Assembly: GCF_030813235.1 (NCBI RefSeq)
Contig: NZ_JAUSUB010000021.1
Location: 1 to 64,000, forward strand
Direction: 5' to 3'
DNA from: Cytobacillus purgationiresistens
GTDB lineage: Bacteria > Bacillota > Bacilli > Bacillales > Cytobacillaceae
DNA length: 64,000 nt
The notes under the pieces were generated by a model, which saw nothing but the letters and a program-made list of their open reading frames with translations, was not told where the DNA came from and made no database searches. Of the stretch, positions 44,040 to 52,692 are shown piece by piece; position 1 is the stretch's first letter, and every line of letters begins with the position of its first letter. A program made the position numbers and the translations under genes.

Positions 44040-44982
44040 TTATTCTTCCTGAAGATAACGCGACAATATTCGGTTTGATAGAAACGGCCATAGGCGTTTG
44101 ACCAATTAATTCTCCATCAGCATGTGTATATAAAGGCGAATTAGCACCTATTGTAATGACTGTCCCTGTATAGGTCAGAACTTCTTTATACCTCACATGA
44201 TTCCCTTTATATACAGATGCAAACAATAGTAAAAACCTTATTCTTGATAAATGATGTACCACAGTGATATTTAATAAACCATCTCGCGGTGAAGCGTTTG
44301 GTGAAATCTTCATGCCTCCGCCAAAATATGGCTGATTTGAAATTGTAATAAACCAAACCTTCTTGAACCTATGCTCACGGCCGTCAATAATGACCTTTAA
44401 TTCAGATGGCTGATACGCTAACAATTCTTTTAAAACAACAATCACGTAAATTAATTTCCCCATAGATAGCCGATTAAAAACACGTTTCAATTTAGATTGA
44501 TTGACCTTTTGTGCAATAAGCGCATCAAAACCACAACCCATATTATTAATAAAGCAAGTCAGTTTCTCCTCTTTATCTTGAATGACCCCTACATCAATCC
44601 AATCTACTTTACCATTTATATTTTGAATGATATCAAGAAGTGCTTGTTGCGGATTTTTAGATATCGAGAACCCACGTGCAAAATCATTTCCCGAACCACA
44701 TGGGATGAACGCGATTTTAATATTTGCATACCCGCATATTCCATTAATTATTTCATGAATCGTTCCATCGCCACCGACTGCAACAATAAAGGCTTCTTCT
44801 CCGTTCGCTTCCACAGCTAGTAATTCAGCAATATTTTTTGCATGGCCATGATAGGAAGTAAAGAAAGCTTTATACCCAACACCGCTCTGCAATAGCTTTT
44901 TCTCCAGCTTTGACCATACCTTTAGGCAATATCCGTTTTGGGCTACTGGGTTAATAATAAAGTTAACCTCTGCCAGCTTCAT
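44023..44982 (-). CDS. ytlR: Diacylglycerol/lipid kinase family protein YtlR
   Basis: A 319-residue cytosolic lipid kinase. FIVAVGGDGTIHEIINGICG is the GGDGT nucleotide-binding motif; IAFIPCGSGNDFARGFSISK is the GSGND motif; the C-terminal beta-sandwich ends HADGELIGQTPMAVSIKP. Such enzymes phosphorylate diacylglycerol or related lipids. The B. subtilis housekeeping DgkB is a different gene, so the exact substrate here is open. It follows ytlQ by 15 bp and overlaps amyX. Confidence 0.88.
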   Translation of the reverse strand: MKLAEVNFIINPVAQNGYCLKVWSKLEKKLLQSGVGYKAFFTSYHGHAKNIAELLAVEANGEEAFIVAVGGDGTIHEIINGICGYANIKIAFIPCGSGNDFARGFSISKNPQQALLDIIQNINGKVDWIDVGVIQDKEEKLTCFINNMGCGFDALIAQKVNQSKLKRVFNRLSMGKLIYVIVVLKELLAYQPSELKVIIDGREHRFKKVWFITISNQPYFGGGMKISPNASPRDGLLNITVVHHLSRIRFLLLFASVYKGNHVRYKEVLTYTGTVITIGANSPLYTHADGELIGQTPMAVSIKPNIVALSSGRINEKRS

Positions 44983-44997
44983 TGGACCCTACCCCAT

Positions 44998-45975
44998 TTA
45001 TTCATTGAACGATTCCCACTCAAGTCTAGGATAGGATGTACTATCTCCATATTGCAGCAAGGCTTGAGCAGATTTTAACTGGATATTCTTCAAAGGCGAA
45101 CGCGCATTTCTCATTCGCGTAAACCATTCATCGTATTTTTTTCTATCAATCAGTTGGATAGCCAATGGCACAGTAGGATAATCTATATATCCATTTCTGC
45201 ATAGGACTGCTTGTTTTACTGGTAAATCAATCTCATGTTTACGGAGAACTTGCTTCACAATTTTTTCTGTACGACTTAAAGCAATCAGCGGATTCAAGAC
45301 CTTTTTCTCTCTCTTTTCCTCCTTAGCGAGCCAGAAATGTTCCGTTGACCCTGTATAAACAGTCATATGATCCTCCTCCAAGAAGCTGATACACCATACT
45401 TCTGTCGGTGTCACAATGATATTCTCAGCTGCAACCGGGGCATTTTTAAACTTGAAAATCGGTTGATATAAAATGAGATATGTATCTGGAAACCTTTGCA
45501 ACAGATACTTTAATCTTTCCTCATAATAGTACTTGCGGCTGACATCCGATTTCTCTCTTAAAGTTGAACTTGCCCACTTCATTTGGAAGCGGAATAATTG
45601 GTCAAGAAATTGCTGTTTCAATTCCAGGATGGATTCAGGCTTCACTGTAAAAACAGCTTGAAAGTCGAGGATATCTTCTTGGGTCGTATGAACATCTTTA
45701 CTTCCATCAATGACATCTATTTTGCCAGCGTCATTTTCCTTTTGGGTTTTAGAAATAAGCCCCTTGATTTTCTCCTTAAAGGTACGTTTTTCATCCATAT
45801 ACTCTTGAGCCGCTGCCTCCTGTTGCTGGAATTGTTCCTCAAATTGGTTCCCATCCCAGCTCTGTTGTAACTTACTCCATTGCTGCTGTTTAAGCCTTAC
45901 AAATCTAGAAGGATATAAAAATATATTGTGTTCGTAGCGCGAAACATAATCTTGTAATTTTATTAACTGTCCCAT
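44998..45975 (-). CDS. ytlQ: YtlQ-like protein of unknown function
   Basis: A 325-residue soluble protein beginning MGQLIKLQDYVSRYEHNIFL. Residues 40-110 are Q/E/K-rich and probably coiled coil (SWDGNQFEEQFQQQEAAAQE), and the C-terminal two thirds are alpha/beta with IILTPTEVWCIS-like strands (IIVTPTEVWCISFLEEDHMT). The position between thpR and ytlR is that of B. subtilis ytlQ. No catalytic motif recognised. Confidence 0.75.
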   Translation of the reverse strand: MGQLIKLQDYVSRYEHNIFLYPSRFVRLKQQQWSKLQQSWDGNQFEEQFQQQEAAAQEYMDEKRTFKEKIKGLISKTQKENDAGKIDVIDGSKDVHTTQEDILDFQAVFTVKPESILELKQQFLDQLFRFQMKWASSTLREKSDVSRKYYYEERLKYLLQRFPDTYLILYQPIFKFKNAPVAAENIIVTPTEVWCISFLEEDHMTVYTGSTEHFWLAKEEKREKKVLNPLIALSRTEKIVKQVLRKHEIDLPVKQAVLCRNGYIDYPTVPLAIQLIDRKKYDEWFTRMRNARSPLKNIQLKSAQALLQYGDSTSYPRLEWESFNE

Positions 45976-46006
45976 TCCTCAATCCTGCCTTATGATTTCA
46001 TTTTTA

Positions 46007-46570
46007 TTACTCATTAGTGAGCGGAATTATAGCTATTTTTTCATATTTAGGAATCTGATCTAAATGAGTTCTATACAATACTACTTCATTTACCATAAAG
46101 GAAAGACCTTCATCAAAATATTTGCCGCCTTCGATAAAATGCTCTTCTGTCGACCATTTGCGAGCAAGTGTAATATGAGGGGTGAATGGCCTGGTCTCGA
46201 GCTGAAAACCAGCTGATAGGCAACCGGAAAATACTTGATTTCTCAAAGAAATCAACTGTTCATTATGTTGTAGGTCAGCCCATAAAATGCGTGGTGAATC
46301 GGCTTTTCCAAAAGTTCCAAAATGTTGAATGACAGCATTAAACTCGTGCGTTTCTTGTATATTTTTCTTTATGGTTTCAACGGCTGTATTTAGTTTCTCT
46401 GCAGTTGCTGCACCAAGAAAGGCCAGCGTAATATGATAGTCCTCATGATGAACCCATTTTTTAAAAGACATATCAGTTCTCATTCTTTCACATTGCTCTC
46501 TTAAAATCAGTTTCACTTCCTCAGGCAGACTAACGGCGAAGAAAAAGTGAGCCTGTCGACAGTCATTCAC
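46007..46570 (-). CDS. thpR: RNA 2',3'-cyclic phosphodiesterase (2H family)
   Basis: A 187-residue member of the LigT/ThpR 2H phosphoesterases. The two catalytic motifs are DYHITLAFLG and FTPHITLARK (HxTx twice). I prefer GTG 46570, because GGAGTG is 7 bp away; the ATG at 46576 almost touches it. First gene of the minus-strand run thpR-ytlQ-ytlR-amyX. It corresponds to B. subtilis ytlP. Confidence 0.92.
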   Translation of the reverse strand: MNDCRQAHFFFAVSLPEEVKLILREQCERMRTDMSFKKWVHHEDYHITLAFLGAATAEKLNTAVETIKKNIQETHEFNAVIQHFGTFGKADSPRILWADLQHNEQLISLRNQVFSGCLSAGFQLETRPFTPHITLARKWSTEEHFIEGGKYFDEGLSFMVNEVVLYRTHLDQIPKYEKIAIIPLTNE

Positions 46571-46787
46571 ATCCATTCACTCCAGTCAGTTATTCTTATT
46601 ATTCATTTTATCAAAGAATTTTCAAAAAGCAGAAGGAACAAATAGTCCATAAGCCTCATTCCCCGATTTTTCACTCTTATTTGAAAGCTATAGTTCAAAT
46701 GATTTGATTGGAGCAGCCTATATTGGATACGATAAATATGATATAAATAAAACATGACTATTGGATACAATGAAAGGAAGAGAATAT

Positions 46788-47714
46788 ATGAAGGTTGTTG
46801 AAAATCTTGCAGATTTAATTGGTGATACGCCCTTAGTTAAATTGAATCATCTTGCACCAAAGGATGGGGCAGCCATTTATGCAAAGCTGGAGTTCTTTAA
46901 CCCTAGTAAAAGCGTGAAGGACCGCGCTGCTTATAATATGATTATTAAAGCCGAAGAGGCAGGCTTCTTAAAGGAAGGCTCAACTATCATTGAGCCTACG
47001 AGCGGAAATACAGGCATCGGACTTGCAATGAACGCAGCTGCCCGTGGATATAAATCCATTCTTGTCATGCCAGATACCATGACACTAGAAAGAATCAACT
47101 TATTAAAAGCATACGGTGCTAAGGTTGTACTTACCCCTGGTGATGAAAAAATGCCTGGTTCGATTAAAAAAGCAAAAGAACTCGCAAAGGAAATTCCAAA
47201 TAGCTTTGTACCCATGCAATTTGAAAATGCGGCAAACCCAGATGCACATCGCACGACTACTGCGGTGGAGATTATCGATGGGATGAAGCAGATTGGCAAA
47301 GAGCTGTCAGCTTTTGTTGCGACTGCTGGGACAGGGGGAACAATTACTGGAACCGGCGAAGTGCTGAGAGAACACTATAAAGATTTACATGTACATGTAG
47401 TTGAACCAAAAGGCTCTCCTGTTCTCTCTGGAGGCAAACCAGGCAAGCATAAGCTCGTCGGTACGAGTCCCGGTTTTATCCCTGACATTTTAAACACAGA
47501 TGTGTATGACGAAATCCATCAAATCAGCGATGAAGAAGCCTATGATACAACGAGAAGGATGGCGAGAGAAGAAGGCATTCTCGTCGGTCCATCATCCGGT
47601 GCTGCTTGTTATGCTGCCATACAGGTAGCTAAAAGACTCACAACTGAAGATGTTGTCGTATTTATTGTTAGCGATACTGGAGAAAGATATTTATCTAGTG
47701 ACTTATTTAAATAA
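46788..47714 (+). CDS. ytkP: Cysteine-synthase family PLP enzyme YtkP
   Basis: A 308-residue O-acetylserine-sulfhydrylase-like protein, started at ATG 46788 after AAAGGAAGAG. FFNPSKSVKDRAAYNMI has the Schiff-base Lys, EPTSGNTGIGLAMNAAARG the asparagine loop, TAGTGGTITGTGEVL the phosphate-binding loop, and VGPSSGAACYAAIQVA the C-terminal Ser. It is a paralogue of the main cysK enzyme (usually elsewhere) and could use O-acetylserine or another activated amino acid. It is a single-gene unit with its own terminator. Confidence 0.9.
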   Translation: MKVVENLADLIGDTPLVKLNHLAPKDGAAIYAKLEFFNPSKSVKDRAAYNMIIKAEEAGFLKEGSTIIEPTSGNTGIGLAMNAAARGYKSILVMPDTMTLERINLLKAYGAKVVLTPGDEKMPGSIKKAKELAKEIPNSFVPMQFENAANPDAHRTTTAVEIIDGMKQIGKELSAFVATAGTGGTITGTGEVLREHYKDLHVHVVEPKGSPVLSGGKPGKHKLVGTSPGFIPDILNTDVYDEIHQISDEEAYDTTRRMAREEGILVGPSSGAACYAAIQVAKRLTTEDVVVFIVSDTGERYLSSDLFK

Positions 47715-47723
47715 AATACCGCT

Positions 47724-47754
47724 AAAAAAACACTCGGTTCCCGAGTGTTTTTTT
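47724..47754 (+). terminator. Terminator of ytkP
   Basis: AACACTCGG, TTC and CCGAGTGTT form a perfect stem followed by TTTTTT. Confidence 0.92.
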
Positions 47755-47870
47755 GTAGCGATCATAGTGTGGTTTCGGACTGTCTGGTTATTTAGTTGAT
47801 ATGTTTAATTTTTTATTGATATATAGATTTTTATCCGCCAAATATACACTTTACTGTCTTAATCTCTAAA

Positions 47871-47905
47871 AAAAGCAGACGTGCGATTAGTCACACGTCA
47901 GCTAT
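47871..47905 (-). terminator. Terminator of dat
   Basis: On the minus strand GCTGACGTGTGAC, an AT loop and CACGTCTGC pair and run into TTTTTT just after the transaminase stop. Confidence 0.78.
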
Positions 47906-47912
47906 CATCTCT

Positions 47913-48782
47913 TTATTTGATTGATTCTTTCAAACTTCCGCATTCTGCTTCGATCTCTTTATCAAATAAGGCTTGAATTTTTTTCGTAACTGGTCCTGGT
48001 TGGCCGTTGCCAACCTGTTTGCCTGCAATCTCCACGATCGGTGTGATTTCTGAAGTTGTGCTGGATAGAAATACTTCATCCGCAGCATCCAAGTCAGACA
48101 ATGTGAATGGTTCTTCTACAACAGGAATATTTCCTTTGCCGCAAACTTCAAGCACCTTTCTTCTCGTAATCCCATTTAGAATTAAGTTGTCCGCATGGTG
48201 TGTGATCAACTTGCCATCTTTTATGATTGAGATATTAGATGAGCTTCCTTCAGTAACTGTATCTCCTCGATGCTGAATGGCTTCATAGCACCCGGCAGCC
48301 ACCGCTTCCTGCTTCGCCATTACATTACCAAGCAGGTTTAAGCTTTTGATATCACAAAGCAGCCAGCGAATATCTTCCTTTAATATCGCTTTAACGCCAT
48401 TTTCTAAATTCGGAATAGGTCTTGCCACTTCTTTTGTGTAGGCTACTAAAGTATGCGGCACAACCGGATTGGGATAAGGGTGATTTCTTGGTGAAACCCC
48501 TCTTGAAATTTGCATATAAATCGTGCCAAGCTTCACTTCGTTTTTCTCAATTAACTCGGTCAATTGTTTTTTCATGTCTTCAACTGAATAAACAAGTTCC
48601 ATCCCAATTTTCTTTGCGCTAAGCACGATACGTTCAAGATGTTCCTGTGCGGTAAACATCTTTCCATTGTATACACGGATGACTTCGTACACACCATCAC
48701 CAAATTGATAGCCACGGTCTTCAATATCTAGTCGTGCTTCTGAACGTTCAATCAAGTTGCCATTTACGATGACGTAATCCAT
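47913..48782 (-). CDS. dat: D-amino-acid transaminase
   Basis: A 289-residue fold-type IV PLP enzyme that interconverts D-alanine and D-glutamate for the wall. DYVIVNGNLIERSEARLDIE, RGYQFGDGVYEVIRVYNGKM and DIKSLNLLGNVMAKQEAVAA (the Lys that binds PLP) are the Dat signatures, followed by EGSSSNISII and the cofactor-phosphate loop SSTTSEITPIV. Length matches the family exactly. It lies in one direction with pepV, separated by a repeat. Confidence 0.95.
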   Translation of the reverse strand: MDYVIVNGNLIERSEARLDIEDRGYQFGDGVYEVIRVYNGKMFTAQEHLERIVLSAKKIGMELVYSVEDMKKQLTELIEKNEVKLGTIYMQISRGVSPRNHPYPNPVVPHTLVAYTKEVARPIPNLENGVKAILKEDIRWLLCDIKSLNLLGNVMAKQEAVAAGCYEAIQHRGDTVTEGSSSNISIIKDGKLITHHADNLILNGITRRKVLEVCGKGNIPVVEEPFTLSDLDAADEVFLSSTTSEITPIVEIAGKQVGNGQPGPVTKKIQALFDKEIEAECGSLKESIK

Positions 48783-48799
48783 TTCCCCTGCATCTCCTT

Positions 48800-48935
48800 T
48801 TAAGAAAAGCGCCGAGCGCCCTGCTCAGCCCAAAGACTAGTATAAGACGAGCCTCACAGAAAGGTGTTACTTACCTTTTTGAGAGAATCCCCCTAGACCA
48901 CCCGTGGGAGTAAAGCGCTGCGCTAGACATTTTTT
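48800..48935. repeat. Probable member of the interspersed repeat family, divergent
   Basis: GAAAAGCGCCGAGCGCCCTG, CTCAGCCC and the end CGCTGCGCTAGACATT share the outer framework (GAAAAGCG ... GCTCAGCCC ... CTAGACAT) with the tandem copies at 31237, but the middle differs. It fills the gap between dat and pepV together with AT-rich sequence. Confidence 0.5.
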
Positions 48936-49033
48936 CTAATTTGAAAAATATATCTTTAAACAAAATAACTTAATCCCTTTAAAGCGTTAAACTTGATGCT
49001 ATCTTACCAAGATAACATAAATTTGACAATAGA

Positions 49034-50452
49034 TTATTTAGATAGTTCATGGATGGCTTGAGCATAAATAGCTGTGGCTTTTAGTAAATCTTCAATATAC
49101 ATATATTCATCCTTTTGGTGGGCTACATCTTCTCTGCCTGGGAACAATGCACCGAAGGCTACACCCGCTTTTAATGACCGGGCATACGTACCGCCGCCAA
49201 TGGAAAGCAGCTCTGCTTTTTCACCGATTTGATCCTCATAGACTTTTTGCAGCGTTTTAATCAGGAAATCATCTTTATTCACATGATGCGGTTTTGAGTC
49301 ATCTAAGTTTTCAATTAACATATTTTCCTTTTCTGCTAATGACTCTATCTTTTGAAGTGATCCGTCTATATCAGTTGTTACAGGATAACGCATATTCAAA
49401 CCTAGGCGTCCGCCTTCTTCTTTGGTGAACATCAATTTTCCTGCATTGATCGTTAAATCACCTGTAATATCATCCGAATAAGCAATACCTAGATTCATTC
49501 CTCTTGAATCAAAGCCAAAATATTTATCTGTGAATTGGATAAATGCAGCTGCTTTAGAATCAAGGCTTATATCCGCTAGAAATGCCGTCATTAGCAGTCC
49601 GGCATTTTTGCCGTTTTTCGGTTCCATACCATGGGCAGATACACCTTCCAGTTCTAATATCAGCTCCCCTTTTTCCATAAAGTAATTGCCTTCCAGACCT
49701 CTGTCCTTAAGATAATCTGCATATTTTTGGACAATTTCTGTTGGTTCAAAATGGATTAGCAATGATGCCTTTGCAAAATCAGGTACCATATTATATCTTC
49801 TTCCGGAATGAAAGGATATTAGCTCTGCTTGAGGGTTTTCAACTGTAGGAAATCCTTCTTTTTTTTGAACGATATCATAATCTGCTATCCCTTTTTCGGC
49901 ATATATAATCGGGAAGTCTGCATCAGGGGCAAAGCCGAGTGTTGGCATTTCTTCATTTTCAAAGTAATGATCAACACAGCGCCAGTCGCTTTCCTCATCT
50001 GTCCCGATAATCATCCGAACGCGCTTATTAACCGGTACATCTAGCTCTTTAATTATTTTCATTGCATAATAGGCAGCCATAGTTGGCCCTTTATCATCGA
50101 TCGCTCCTCTGGCAAAAATCTTTCCATCTCTCATTTCAGCACCATATGGATCACTTGACCAGCCATCACCTTCTGGCACTACATCGACATGGCATAAGAT
50201 TCCGAGAATTTCTTCTCCATTTCCAAACTCCAGATGACCGGCTAAATTGCCGACATTCTTCGGTATGAAGCCATCCTTCTCACCAAGCTGGAGCATGAAA
50301 TCAAGCGCTTCCTTTATCCCTTTACCAAGGGGTGCTTCTTTCTCAGGATTTTCATCGTCAAGCACACTTTTAATTTGCAGAAGCTTCTGCGTATCTGCAA
50401 TAATATCTTCTTTTCTCTTCATTACTTCTTCTTGCCAATTAATCTGTTTCAA
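49034..50452 (-). CDS. pepV: Dipeptidase PepV (M20 family)
   Basis: A 472-residue zinc dipeptidase, YtjP in B. subtilis. The start is TTG 50452 (LKQINWQEEVMKRKEDI), with AGGAGG 8 bp upstream; the longer ATG frame adds 42 unrelated residues. Metal-binding motifs: ILCHVDVVPEGDGWSSDPYG, ARGAIDDKGPTMAAYYAMK, IIGTDEESDW, FAPDADFPIIYAEKG and the final GGGTYARSLK. It hydrolyses dipeptides in the cytoplasm. Confidence 0.93.
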   Translation of the reverse strand: MKQINWQEEVMKRKEDIIADTQKLLQIKSVLDDENPEKEAPLGKGIKEALDFMLQLGEKDGFIPKNVGNLAGHLEFGNGEEILGILCHVDVVPEGDGWSSDPYGAEMRDGKIFARGAIDDKGPTMAAYYAMKIIKELDVPVNKRVRMIIGTDEESDWRCVDHYFENEEMPTLGFAPDADFPIIYAEKGIADYDIVQKKEGFPTVENPQAELISFHSGRRYNMVPDFAKASLLIHFEPTEIVQKYADYLKDRGLEGNYFMEKGELILELEGVSAHGMEPKNGKNAGLLMTAFLADISLDSKAAAFIQFTDKYFGFDSRGMNLGIAYSDDITGDLTINAGKLMFTKEEGGRLGLNMRYPVTTDIDGSLQKIESLAEKENMLIENLDDSKPHHVNKDDFLIKTLQKVYEDQIGEKAELLSIGGGTYARSLKAGVAFGALFPGREDVAHQKDEYMYIEDLLKATAIYAQAIHELSK

Positions 50453-50671
50453 TGGGGAAACCTCCTGAATATGTAATCGACACTTTTGTGTGTAGAACTG
50501 TATATGCTTTAAAAACTGCAAGTCGACAAAAGTTAAAGTGAGCCAACTGCCTTGGATTTGGGCATGCTTACCGTTCAACTCCTGCGGAAAGCTTCGGAAT
50601 ATCCCATACCACTCTTTTTCATAAATTGATATAAGTTTGTCTACAGCCTTGCTTTAAAAAGCCTAATACTA

Positions 50672-51880
50672 TTATAACATTTCCCTCAATCCTGATTGTA
50701 TATCCACAAACTGCATCATCGCAAATATACTAAGACCGATAGTTACAAAGAAAGTAAGAAGAATAATTCCTAATACCATGAATGATCGGACTGCACGAGT
50801 CCTTGCAATATAATAATCATCCCGTTCAACATACTTCTTCACTTGCAAATTCGCATAATAGATTTGATCCCACACATTCACTAACCATGAATGCAGCCAG
50901 ATTAGGAAAATGAAGAACATCAGAACCTTTATCCATAGAGGCGGAATGATGACAATTGCGGCCGTACAGACTGAAATGATTTGCGTATAACTTAACCAAT
51001 AGGTATGGTTCCTAATAAAAGCTTTAATAAATAATTCAGCGAAACCATTCACAGGCGTCCTATTACGAAAAATCCGTTTTGATTTCTTCCAAAACAATGG
51101 CTTTTTTCTATTGGATATACGAGGTTTGCCAATTTCTTGAGCCATCATGAAAATCCTATCGATATTTTTCGTCCTCTCTTCATGGTGTATGGCGATCTCA
51201 TGTTCAATTGAAGCATGAGTGAGCAATGCTTTCAAACTGAAAATAATCGATAACATAAAAGTGAGACAAGAGAGGGCAATGACAGGTATTAATAAATTGC
51301 TTTGCCAAATTTGAAAAATAAGTATGGAATAAACACCTAGAATAAGAAAAACCAAACTTTGCAGCGCAAGCTTTTTCCAGCGGTGTTCAATTTTTCGCAA
51401 ATGATATTTAATAAGCAATATAAAAGATTTTAACGAGAGCAAAAAGAGAAGAAGTAAAATGATATCTAGCCAATACAATTGATAGTGATAGAGCAGCATT
51501 GGTAGAAGCAAAAGAAATGAAATCAATAAACCGACAGCCTCATGAACAATCGTATAACCATAAGCCCATTTTTTCATATTCATAAATAGCGGTTTTTGCC
51601 TAATTAGAAAAACCTTATCCGCTTCTTCCACATAGGTTCGTAAATTCCCGGCCCAAATCATTGCATACATCAAGGAAAAAATAAGAAAAAAGGGAATACC
51701 CTCTATCCATTTGGGTGCTTCCATCCACCAAGAATAATAATTGAAGATAGCAATCAATGCGGCTGGAAGAAGAATATATATAACAACTGTCCAATCTGCA
51801 ACGGAACGGAAAACCCGAAACTGATAATTGCTATTTTTCCTTAACCTCTTTAGAAAGATACTCCAGCTATTCAATGGCAT
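50672..51880 (-). CDS. ythQ: ABC transporter permease, EcsB family (YthQ)
   Basis: A 402-residue membrane protein started at ATG 51880 (MPLNSWSIFLKRLRKNSNYQ), inside the last codons of ythP and after AGAAGGTG, a 14-bp overlap. About nine helices, e.g. PAALIAIFNYYSWW, LLISFLLLLPMLLYHY and SFMVLGIILLTFFVTIGLSI. Composition and length fit EcsB-type permeases that pair with one ATPase. Cargo not known; Ecs systems affect secretion and intramembrane proteolysis. Confidence 0.87.
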   Translation of the reverse strand: MPLNSWSIFLKRLRKNSNYQFRVFRSVADWTVVIYILLPAALIAIFNYYSWWMEAPKWIEGIPFFLIFSLMYAMIWAGNLRTYVEEADKVFLIRQKPLFMNMKKWAYGYTIVHEAVGLLISFLLLLPMLLYHYQLYWLDIILLLLFLLSLKSFILLIKYHLRKIEHRWKKLALQSLVFLILGVYSILIFQIWQSNLLIPVIALSCLTFMLSIIFSLKALLTHASIEHEIAIHHEERTKNIDRIFMMAQEIGKPRISNRKKPLFWKKSKRIFRNRTPVNGFAELFIKAFIRNHTYWLSYTQIISVCTAAIVIIPPLWIKVLMFFIFLIWLHSWLVNVWDQIYYANLQVKKYVERDDYYIARTRAVRSFMVLGIILLTFFVTIGLSIFAMMQFVDIQSGLREML

Positions 51881-52589
51881 CACCTTCTGCAATGGTATGA
51901 AAGCAATCATACAGAGAACCTTCAGGCAATTGACATTGAATTCTTATCTCAGATAAGGTACCGGCTGCTTGAAGCTCACCCTGATGAATAATTAAAAAAC
52001 GGTCACACACCTTTTCTGCCGTATCCAATACGTGGGTGGACATAAGGATGGCAGCTCCCCGCTCCCTTTCAGCTTCAATGGACGTAAGGAAGAGTTTCAT
52101 CGCATTCGGGTCCAGCCCAATGAAAGGCTCGTCTATGATATATACATCTGGTTCAGTAATCATCGCTAAGATCAGCATAGCTTTTTGCTGCATGCCTTTT
52201 GAATATTTGCCGGGAAATTCATGTGCATGTTCAAGCAGCTTATAACTTATTAACAATTCCTCCGCCTTTGCCTTATACGCTTGATCATCTCGATTCTCTA
52301 CGGCTGCAATAAAGTCCAAGTGCTCCCATAAAGTCAGTTCGTCATAAAAAATCGGCCTTTCTGGAATATACGAATAGCTCGCTTCATTATAAAAAGAAAT
52401 TTCCCCTGCTTTATGGTCAAGCAATCCTAGAATTGTTTTAATAGTTGTACTTTTACCTGCACCATTCGGACCAATTAAACCAATTAGCTCTCCCTTACTA
52501 ACTGAGAAATGAATATCATGAATAACCGGTTCATCTTTTTCATAGCCTGCATTTTGAATTGCTACGTTTAATAAATTCATTTTTTTCAC
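51867..52589 (-). CDS. ythP: ABC transporter ATP-binding protein (YthP)
   Basis: A 240-residue ATPase. Walker A is GLIGPNGAGKSTTIKTILGL, the signature YSKGMQQKAMLILAMI, Walker B VYIIDEPFIGLDPNAMKLFL and the switch His is in ILMSTHVLDTAEKV. It is EcsA-like and is co-translated with ythQ. Confidence 0.92.
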   Translation of the reverse strand: MKKMNLLNVAIQNAGYEKDEPVIHDIHFSVSKGELIGLIGPNGAGKSTTIKTILGLLDHKAGEISFYNEASYSYIPERPIFYDELTLWEHLDFIAAVENRDDQAYKAKAEELLISYKLLEHAHEFPGKYSKGMQQKAMLILAMITEPDVYIIDEPFIGLDPNAMKLFLTSIEAERERGAAILMSTHVLDTAEKVCDRFLIIHQGELQAAGTLSEIRIQCQLPEGSLYDCFHTIAEGDAIE

Positions 52590-52647
52590 CTCAATATGAT
52601 TTACGAATAAAAAGAGAAAAGGTTTTTATTAAATAGCTAAAAATAAA

Positions 52648-52682
52648 AAAATGACTCAGAATTAAACTTTCTGAGTCATTTC
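52648..52682 (-). terminator. Terminator of the egtVU-like operon
   Basis: ATGACTCAGA, a 9-base loop and TCTGAGTCAT form a perfect stem with ATTTTTTTAT on the minus-strand 3' side. Confidence 0.85.
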
Positions 52683-52692
52683 ATCTGTTCTA